Source of the DNA: Antedon mediterranea
Taxonomy: Eukaryota; Echinodermata; Crinoidea; Comatulida; Antedonidae
Length of the DNA stretch: 64,000 bases
Reading direction: 5' to 3'
Assembly (NCBI RefSeq): GCF_964355755.1
Contig: NC_092670.1
Coordinates: forward strand, 29,869,795 to 29,933,794
The position numbers and the translations under genes are program-made. Below are positions 60,201-64,000 of this stretch, piece after piece. Every line of letters starts with the position of its first letter. Position 1 is the first letter of the stretch. The notes under the pieces were generated by a model that saw only the letters and a program-made list of their open reading frames with translations, searched no databases and was not told where the DNA came from.

Positions 60201-62281
60201 TACTTTTAGAATTTTTACTCGATGGTATATAAAGTTGGTTCGTACTTTCGGTACTGATTTTAACCACCTGATGTAACCCTGTTTACTAATTAAATTAAGT
60301 TAGATAATTAGTTATTGACGATTAAAACGAATTTAGGTTCAACGATTTACCCAAAATAGGGGTGTTTTCCGATCGTGGTATACACTGTCTAATGGATGTC
60401 CATCTTGAAAAATACCCGCCACAAAAATGCGAGGAGGCTTCGCATTTTCCTATCTCCTCCTACGATAATTGTTTTTAATAGCTGAAAACCGGTTGAACAG
60501 CTCGAGTACAGTATCATAATGTTGAAGACAGGCCGATTTTCTTTAAAAAATATTATTTTGATAGATTTAATATACGTTTATGCAAATGTATTGTTTTGAA
60601 ATGAATGGAACATTCCAATCTCTGTTCCACAAGTGTCTATTCCCTCAGGCGTCGTAAAGGCAAGTACTGTATACTCATAACAGAAATTCGATCCATTTTT
60701 TTTTTCAATCTGTGCTGCAGAGATTGGATATAGATTTTTTTTAACGGATAATGAGCTAGCGTTTTCATTCGCCGTATATTATGTACAAATCTTTATTATT
60801 GCAGTTAAACCACGCACGTGACATCATCACCCTTCCCTCACTGGCATGAGTAGCGTTGTAAAGCCAGTAGAGGATAGGCCTACGGTGCATCACATGCCCT
60901 AAACGCAGAACAACTTTGGTGGGTAGGGTTAGGAACCCGTTAGGAACCAACTTAAGTATAATAATAATAATAATAATAAGATTTTTATAGCGCACATACC
61001 ACTCCAGAGTGCTCAAGGCGTATGAATTGGCTCTAAGAAACAATTGAAAACCATTAGGCCTACTAATTAAGTTGAGTTAGATAATTTAATATTTATTGAC
61101 GATTAAATCGAATTTATGATTTGCCACGAATAGGGGTGGTTTTCACAAATTGTTTTACATTATATAAACATATTATACACGTCGTAGTGATGTATCGTTA
61201 CATGTACTATACTATTTCAATCGACTAGGACGGTGATAGTTTTAACAAAGTGTTACATCGCAATGTTCTACTGTGTTTAGTGGTATATTATATGAAAACA
61301 ATTAATATTTCGTTACTACATGGATAAAGAATATATTTAAAAATTTTTCCTCTTTGCACCCATCCTCTTTCCCATCCCTCAACCCTAATGTTACATACAA
61401 AACACAAATTAAGTTTGTTTAAATTTGACTTAAACAATTGGTCTCATTTTGTGACAAGTTTCTCTTTCGGAAGTAATTCCCAGGGTGCTAATTTTAGTTC
61501 AGTACATAAATCACAGTATCTATTTATTCGTTCCTGTAAACGACATGTATTATTGTCCTGCGGTACGTGCATTTGAAATCGCCAATTTTTTAACGCTGAA
61601 ATTATTATGTATTCGAGAACCATCTGTGGGCACGACCTAGATGGTACGCGAGCGAAGCGAGCGTACCATCTAGTCGAAATAATTAATGATACTGAGAAAT
61701 AAAAAAAAAATGATATTCTTTGTTATTTATAATATCAATCCTGTCTAATTTGTTATCAATCTATCAATAAAAGTTCTTTATTGGGTATTTGTATTTTACA
61801 TGACCACTGCATGCTAACCCAATGGATAGAGTATCAAATAGACGATCGGTTATACACAAGCCTAGATAATAACTAAATCGGTGTCTTTTATCCTAAAACC
61901 ATATTGACGAGAATCATTATTTAACTTATTTAGTAAATTAAACATTGTTTATAAGCCCTCGTTTAATTCTCATAAAACTATTATTTAAGTTATGTCGATA
62001 AATAATTTATTAACAATTAATGCAATGTCTCTCTTTCTTGAAGTGTAGTAGGCCTATGCATTTACATGTTATTCAAAAGTAATTGTATATCAAAATATTG
62101 CTCACTGAAATATTATATAATTATATATAACTATATTTTATTTCAGGGATGTAAGCTGGAACAGTCTGACCTCATTAGAAGACCGTAAAATACCTGCAGT
62201 TAAAAATGTTTTTCTCAGCAAAAATAATATTCAAACTATCTCAACAAATATCTTTGCAAATATGTCATCTCTTAACATGTT
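36041..62281 (+). CDS. leucine-rich-repeat ectodomain gene (partial; twelve exons seen)
   Basis: Twelve exons join into an unbroken 1034-nt frame: 36041-36246, 36825-36896, 38234-38293, 38695-38763, 39466-39537, 55837-55908, 56994-57071, 57364-57429, 58402-58470, 59470-59541, 60033-60095, 62147-62281. Every junction is phase 2 and every internal exon is a multiple of three. The product has a signal peptide, a cysteine cap (LRRNT) and about twelve LRRs of 20-26 residues. One-LRR-per-exon with phase-2 introns is the layout of LGR-type receptors (glycoprotein-hormone, relaxin and LGR4-6 groups) and some other extracellular LRR proteins. No LRRCT, transmembrane segment or LDLa module is seen, so the class stays open. 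The last donor at 62282 (GTGAGT) shows that the gene continues, and nothing recognisable follows before 64000. Intron 5 (16.3 kb) is packed with transposons. Confidence 0.87.
36825..36896 (+). CDS. LRR gene exon 2 (72 bp, one LRR)
   Basis: Acceptor TTTTTTAAATAG, donor GTAAGT. Reads YMNNNNLKEIDEDAFSKLHEL, a regular 24-residue LRR. Confidence 0.9.
37715..37918. mobile_element. Harbinger-like MITE, 204 bp, TTA duplication
   Basis: AGCCTGTTTTCCTGTCGAC at the left is perfectly inverted at the right (GTCGACAGGAAAACAGGCT). TTA flanks both sides (37712-37714, 37919-37921). It lies in intron 2 of the LRR gene. The interior repeats ACGATCG/GATAACGATAGCG words on both strands. Confidence 0.85.
38234..38293 (+). 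CDS. LRR gene exon 3 (60 bp, short LRR)
   Basis: Acceptor ATTGTTGACAG, donor GTAAGT. Reads NVNNNLLSKLPSLPKTIGN, a short 20-residue LRR. Confidence 0.85.
38695..38763 (+). CDS. LRR gene exon 4 (69 bp, one LRR)
   Basis: Acceptor AATATTTCAG, donor GTAAGT. Reads HADKNLLTDISTVFNDLPIL. Confidence 0.87.
39466..39537 (+). CDS. LRR gene exon 5 (72 bp, one LRR)
   Basis: Acceptor TTTTTTTCATAATAG, donor GTAAGT. Reads SLTNNKITLLRNTTFKGSTV. It is followed by the 16.3-kb transposon-filled intron 5. Confidence 0.87.
40827..42519 (-). mobile_element. 5'-truncated Rex1-like LINE with (TTATC)n tail
   Basis: Minus-strand element ending in TTGTTGAGGATCAATAAAAG followed by repeats of TTATC (plus-strand GATAA run 40827-40850). 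This tail resembles Rex1-type elements. The coding part is at 40971-42519. It lies in antisense orientation within intron 5 of the LRR gene. Confidence 0.8.
40971..42519 (-). pseudogene. Rex1-like reverse transcriptase, nearly open, one frame break
   Basis: 42519-41341 is open for 392 codons. It has SSKAAGPDRIPPRVLK (RT motif 1), LRPVALTSVAMKILERI (motif 2), YFDFQSAFNTIQPH (motif A with catalytic Asp), TGVPQGTVNAPKLYSLYTAD (motif B), VKFADDTSTIGLI (motif C, FADD) and YKYLGIVFNDKLNW (thumb). The thumb region continues in 41366-40971 (SVWTYCLSCWAGN) after a frame change at 41341-41366. The endonuclease is missing. It is among the best preserved RTs in the window. Confidence 0.92.
42550..44155. 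repeat. repeat block R, copy 1 (~1.6 kb)
   Basis: Shares with the next block, in order: ATTATGGTTAATTCTGACAT with GAGCACAATG and CAAATCTCCGCC; CTCAGATGTACCGCGAAACG; AGAAGTAATTTCCGGGTTCA; TTTGTTTGAAATCGAATGAA; CATCGGACTGTTATCT and ATTATCATTCCGAGAACCAT. Within it, 42655-42790 is repeated at 42978-43115 (GTGAGCCCGATAAGCAAATA). A GGGGGAGCGAGCGAAGCGAT terminus lies near 44126. Confidence 0.75.
44156..46545. repeat. repeat block R, copy 2, split by repeat E
   Basis: Direct copy of 42550-44155 lacking the GTGAGCCCGATAAGC segment. It is interrupted at about 44545-45800 by repeat E. Near 46263-46436 a 94-bp segment (AACAATAAACACTATACTTT ... GAGTAGGTTTAGTTTTAC) is tandemly duplicated. Confidence 0.75.
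44545..45800. repeat. repeat E, copy 1
   Basis: Begins at GTCCACAGATGGTTCTCG. It matches 60172-61640 on the opposite strand through GAAACTTGTCACAAAATG, GGGAAGAGGATGGGT, AAAATCGGCCTGTCTTCAAC and ACCGACAGTACGAACCAACT. No ORF is recognised. Confidence 0.75.
46940..47943. repeat. direct repeat unit U, intact copy
   Basis: Shares with 48410-48904: TTTGTTCATAAT, TTATAGTGGA(A/T)AAAT, TATAGCAGCAGCTTCATAT, GGCTACAATCCTCTGTTTGC and GGGGTGTCAT. It then runs uninterrupted through AATACTCAGTGTCTACAGCC to CCGCCCCTG at 47943. It serves as the empty-site control for the insertion at 48905. Confidence 0.75.
50498..53790. repeat. palindromic core, family P, copy 2 (interrupted)
   Basis: Arms 50498-50635 and 53087-53790 are inverted copies of one another (CTAGTTTCCTT, AATACCACA, AATCACATAAAAAGTAACAA, TTTACAG(G/A)CG). 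They match copy 1 at 5176-5821. The left arm is split by the TTAA element 50636-53082. Confidence 0.75.
50636..53082. mobile_element. 2.45-kb TTAA-target element (Kolobok/piggyBac-type target)
   Basis: TIR AGATGTATTGTCCCCC at 50636 and its inverse at 53082, with TTAA on both sides (50632-50635, 53083-53086). Removing it restores AAATCCTTAAATTAATGATTTTACAG, which matches the uninterrupted family P copy at about 5272-5299. TTAA targets are used by Kolobok and piggyBac elements. A 113-codon frame at 51803-52144 is not recognised. 51090-51240 and 52480-52700 are TAGGCCTA-rich. Confidence 0.82.
55837..55908 (+). CDS. LRR gene exon 6 (72 bp, one LRR)
   Basis: Acceptor TTTTTTTTTCAG, donor GTAAGT. 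Reads NLSFNNINIIEPFTFANNSK. The frame joins exon 5 exactly (phase 2), despite the 16.3-kb gap. Confidence 0.88.
55973..56480. mobile_element. foldback MITE, 508 bp, TA duplication
   Basis: GGGAGTTTTCGCAACCTTACGAATACG at the left is inverted at the right with one change in the first ten bases. The pairing continues through ATAACGAAAACGGATACGTC. TA flanks both ends (55971-55972, 56481-56482). It lies in intron 6 of the LRR gene. Confidence 0.85.
56481..56993. other. intron 6 remainder, with a GACC-family fragment
   Basis: ACCGACCGACATAGTGAGCT near 56627 is a fragment of the foldback family at 33893-34017. Nothing else is recognised before exon 7. Confidence 0.5.
56994..57071 (+). CDS. LRR gene exon 7 (78 bp, long LRR)
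   Basis: Acceptor TTTTGATCTTCAG, donor GTAAGA. Reads RIIYNKNLQMLGENAFAFAN then GGSVDM. At 26 residues it is longer than a standard LRR and lacks the N of LxxN at the usual place, as seen in irregular receptor LRRs. Confidence 0.82.
57364..57429 (+). CDS. LRR gene exon 8 (66 bp, irregular LRR)
   Basis: Acceptor TTTCTGTCATTTTAG, donor GTGAGT. Reads HISPSVVELSTGTFKLSTGS. It is the least LRR-like unit, supported by splice sites, phase and the VxxLxxGxF pattern. Confidence 0.75.
57430..58401. other. intron 8, no feature
   Basis: A 62-codon frame at 57729-57917 follows an acceptor-like TTTGCCAG but lacks an LRR pattern. No repeat partner is seen. Confidence 0.45.
58402..58470 (+). CDS. LRR gene exon 9 (69 bp, one LRR)
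   Basis: Acceptor CTACCATAG, donor GTAAGT. Reads YLANNKLRSIPSKAFQGGDI, a canonical LRR. Confidence 0.88.
59052..59355 (+). mobile_element. tRNA-derived SINE, copy 1
   Basis: The 5' head is tRNA-like: GTGAGTG pairs with CACTCAC as an acceptor stem, TGGCCGAGCGG (59061) matches an A box and GGTTCGAGGCT (59117) a B box. The body follows with TCTTCTCGGATAAGGACTAT and GTCCAGTGTACACAAC, then a tail ATAAAGATAAAACAAACAAA. The A-box form is like that of Leu/Ser tRNAs. It lies in intron 9 of the LRR gene. A second copy is at 63810. Confidence 0.82.
59470..59541 (+). CDS. LRR gene exon 10 (72 bp, one LRR)
   Basis: Acceptor TTGTTGTTTTCAG, donor GTGAGT. Reads KLVDNNISFIHNDAFVALDS. Confidence 0.88.
60033..60095 (+). 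CDS. LRR gene exon 11 (63 bp, short LRR)
   Basis: Acceptor TTAATTGCATGAAG, donor GTGAGT. Reads LLAYNRLTEIPIFRGNIYGT. A second AG 18 bp downstream (60050) would also keep the frame but removes the YN core, so I prefer 60033. Confidence 0.78.
60172..61640. repeat. repeat E, copy 2 (inverted relative to copy 1)
   Basis: Reverse-complement copy of 44545-45800, in intron 11. It carries extra sequence, including the LINE 3' end at 60957-61045 and a repeat of AGTTAGATAATT...GACGATTAAA (60298 and 61074). It ends next to the hairpin at 61640-61676. Confidence 0.72.
60957..61045 (-). mobile_element. LINE 3' end with (TTA)n tail
   Basis: On the minus strand GAGCACTCTGGAGTGGTATG, GCGCTATAAAAATC and then (TTA)n. 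The GCGCTATA plus trinucleotide tail is like that of the LINE at 30548-32917, so a short CR1/L2-like 3' fragment is likely. Confidence 0.6.
61640..61676. repeat. perfect hairpin CTAGATGGTACGC / GCGTACCATCTAG
   Basis: Thirteen-base perfect arms around GAGCGAAGCGA. A related AGCGAGCGAAGCGAT motif with weak arms ends repeat block R near 44126-44155. Confidence 0.75.
61677..62146. other. intron 11 remainder, no feature
   Basis: AT-rich sequence up to the exon 12 acceptor. Nothing recognised. Confidence 0.45.
62147..62281 (+). CDS. LRR gene exon 12 (135 bp, two LRRs)
   Basis: Acceptor CTATATTTTATTTCAG, donor GTGAGT. Reads DVSWNSLTSLEDRKIPAVKN and FLSKNNIQTISTNIFANMSS. It is a double-length exon with two LRRs. 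The next exon is outside the window or not recognised. Confidence 0.88.
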
Positions 62282-62679
62282 GTGAGTATATATTAAAAGT
62301 AACTACGAAAATATACCTGAGCAACAGCCAAAGTTCTTAGATACGTGAATAAACTTTTCTATAACGGGATGTTTCACGTTCAGATATACATTACGGGTGC
62401 TCTCGCGTCAACTATATTATAATAGTTGAGAACATTCGTTCTACTACAATAACTATGGAACGGCGGTGACTGCCAAATTGTTCAATATTATACCAATGAG
62501 GCTTTTATGGTATTGTTCAAACTCGATTGGATAGCGACTCTTTAACACTCTCGCCGTATATTCAGAAGCAAAACAAACTAAACAAAACTACACACAGCAT
62601 TCTCATTTCACCTCAGCCTTACCGTGGTTTTGCATTTTCAAATTAATTTCTATTATACAATACTTGCTTCAAAACAGTT

Positions 62680-62842
62680 AGCAAAACGCTAAAGCTAAAA
62701 TTATACATTAAACAAACATCATTATTGAGCACCTTTAAGTCACTACTCAAAACTCATATTTTCTGATATTTTTGGCAGCGCCATGAACAACGACTGTTGG
62801 AATGTCGCTATATAGATCGAACGGTTGATTGATTGATTGACT
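62680..62842 (+). mobile_element. LINE 3' end with (TTGA)n tail
   Basis: STFKSLLKTHIF followed by a stop is encoded at 62729-62767, the usual C-terminus of CR1/L2-like RTs. A short 3' UTR (GTCGCTATATAGATCGAACG) and (TTGA)n follow. Confidence 0.55.
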
Positions 62843-62869
62843 TGGTGATATGCATAAAAGTAATGAGAT

Positions 62870-63084
62870 TTTTAGCACAAAAGGGCAATGCTAGGAAAAG
62901 CAGTTCTTATTCCCAGTCATCATGATGGGACAGAGTCTCTATGGCTTCTCACCTGATATTATATAATTTTGTTTGTTAGATTTTAAGATTTATATATATA
63001 TTTATATGTTATAGTTTATTCCATTCTGTAAGGGGCGGGTTTCCCGCTGTTGAATGAGTTTGAATAAAATAAAAAAAAAAAAAT
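62870..63084 (+). mobile_element. retroelement 3' end with poly(A)
   Basis: GCGGGTTTCCCGC (a five-base stem) followed by TTGAATGAGTTTGAATAAAATA and a run of A at 63070-63082. It resembles the 3' UTR of a poly(A)-tailed LINE. Confidence 0.45.
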
Positions 63085-63229
63085 AGTTTTCGTGAAGAAA
63101 ACTACCATCACATAATAAATAACAAGTCATACTCCTGAAATATCTCCATTCGACAATAATATATCTAGAGGCCAATATCAATACTATAATGACCAAAAAA
63201 CCACAGTGACCATTACTCCTGTACACCAA

Positions 63230-63660
63230 GTCTGATTGAGACTCGTTTCCCAGCTAAATGAAACAAGTGACTGATCATTTGGTATCAAAGTATGACGATC
63301 AGGAAAGCAATCATAGCTATGTAGAGGCTGTGAATAAGTGTATCCCACAGAAACTAGCAAGAGGCAACTATCGATATGTGTATCAAAGTAAACACAACTA
63401 GAAGATCAAGAGAGGAAGAATACACTGTATACAAAGTGGAAACTGCGAAAACTAACAAGAGGCATGTAACGCTCACTCAGACGTTAATATTGGATCTATG
63501 TAGAACAGACGGTTTCTGAGAAAAGATCACTTGATTGTAAAAATATGCACAACAAGAAGTTATGGAAACTAATCAAAAGTCTGAGAATGTTGCTGGTTCC
63601 AGATTGAAAGATAATGGTAGACTAGTGTCGTGACAGATCATGAAAAGCAAGCCAACATAC
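63230..63660 (+). pseudogene. decayed LINE ORF fragment
   Basis: Short conserved islands in changing frames: NKKLWKLIKSL near 63550-63582, RLKDNGRLVS near 63604-63634 and DHEKANI near 63637-63657. This order fits the linker between endonuclease and RT of CR1-type elements. It is heavily decayed. Confidence 0.45.
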
Positions 63661-63809
63661 TTATTATAACCATACATTTATACATAATAAAAGCTTATCT
63701 CTGAAATTTATTTACAATTAGGCACGAGTTCTAGTCAACAGAATATTCTAATTCTGCATGTAATATGTTAGAGTTAAGTTTTGAGTACAGATATTTCGTA
63801 TACTAATTG

Positions 63810-64000
63810 GTCGTTTCGGTAAAACGGTAAAGGCAGGTGCTCCGGAACAATAACTATACAATCGGTTCAAGGCACTCCTCGATCATCATTGTTCTGGTTG
63901 TAGAAAAGTCTTCTCGGATAAGGACTTAAACTAGAGGTTCAGTGTACACATCTGACTCGTGTACGCTGTAAAGAATCCAGTTCATCCTCCGGAAAAAGAG
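63810..64000 (+). mobile_element. tRNA-derived SINE, copy 2 (cut by window end)
   Basis: Matches copy 1 in the B box region (GGTTCAAGGC at 63864), GTTCTGGTTGTAGAA, TCTTCTCGGATAAGGACT, TTCAGTGTACACA and AAAGAATCCAGT. The A box is degraded (GGTAAAACGGTAAAGGC). It runs off the end of the window. Confidence 0.78.

Noticed and set aside
36041-62281. Naming the LRR gene as a specific LGR (FSHR/RXFP/LGR5-like)
   Set aside because: The LRR exon pattern is shared by several families, and the diagnostic hinge and membrane domains are outside the window.

Overview
This is a window of animal nuclear DNA. It is AT-rich and intron-rich, with no operons or bacterial-type features, and most of it is transposable-element (TE) sequence. 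The mix of non-LTR retrotransposons (one carrying a 2A-like NPGP motif), TIR elements, tRNA-derived SINEs and very frequent TAGGCCTA palindromes suggests a marine invertebrate, perhaps a deuterostome such as an echinoderm. That assignment is inference.

Host genes. Two host genes can be supported. At the left edge, on the minus strand, are two adjoining coding exons (1311-1107 and 630-567) of a TMEM106-family gene; the rest lies left of the window. From about 36.0 kb to beyond 62.3 kb, on the plus strand, is a leucine-rich-repeat (LRR) gene: a signal-peptide/LRRNT exon, then eleven LRR exons of 60-135 bp, all with phase-2 introns and good splice sites. Together they give a continuous open frame of 1034 nt. 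The pattern is that of LRR ectodomains such as those of LGR-type receptors, but no transmembrane domain is in the window, so the receptor class is open.

Region by region. 0-1.3 kb: TMEM106-like exons. 1.58-6.2 kb: three TIR elements, one containing a five-unit hairpin array and one with a perfect 10-bp target duplication. 7.1-8.0 kb: truncated RTE-like reverse transcriptase. 10.1-11.7 kb: TIR element with three internal tandem units and a hAT-like fragment. 12.1-19.7 kb: two minus-strand LINEs, an L1/Tx1-like one and a nearly full-length one with ORF1 (2A-like motif, coiled coil, L1-ORF1p-like domain) and ORF2 (endonuclease, RT, zinc knuckle). 21.2-24.6 kb: 3.4-kb TIR element with two nested MITEs. 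25-28 kb: hAT-like fragment, hairpin and tandem repeat. 28.0-30.5 kb: TIR element whose ends carry six or seven copies of a TGTCCATAATAGG-like motif, abutting a plus-strand CR1/L2-like LINE (30.5-32.9 kb). 34.4-34.8 kb: fragment of a cysteine-rich (CXC-like) ORF. 36-62.3 kb: LRR gene; its 16.3-kb fifth intron holds a Rex1-like LINE, a tandemly duplicated repeat and a stack of nested elements (46.6-54.9 kb). 58-64 kb: two copies of a tRNA-derived SINE, an inverted copy of a repeat also found at 44.5-45.8 kb, and retroelement 3' ends.

The two host genes show no functional link. The best candidates for something new are the 2A-like motif after a hydrophobic segment in LINE ORF1, the shared palindromic core found inside two different 9-10-bp-TSD TIR families, the hairpin array, and the iterated-motif TIRs.
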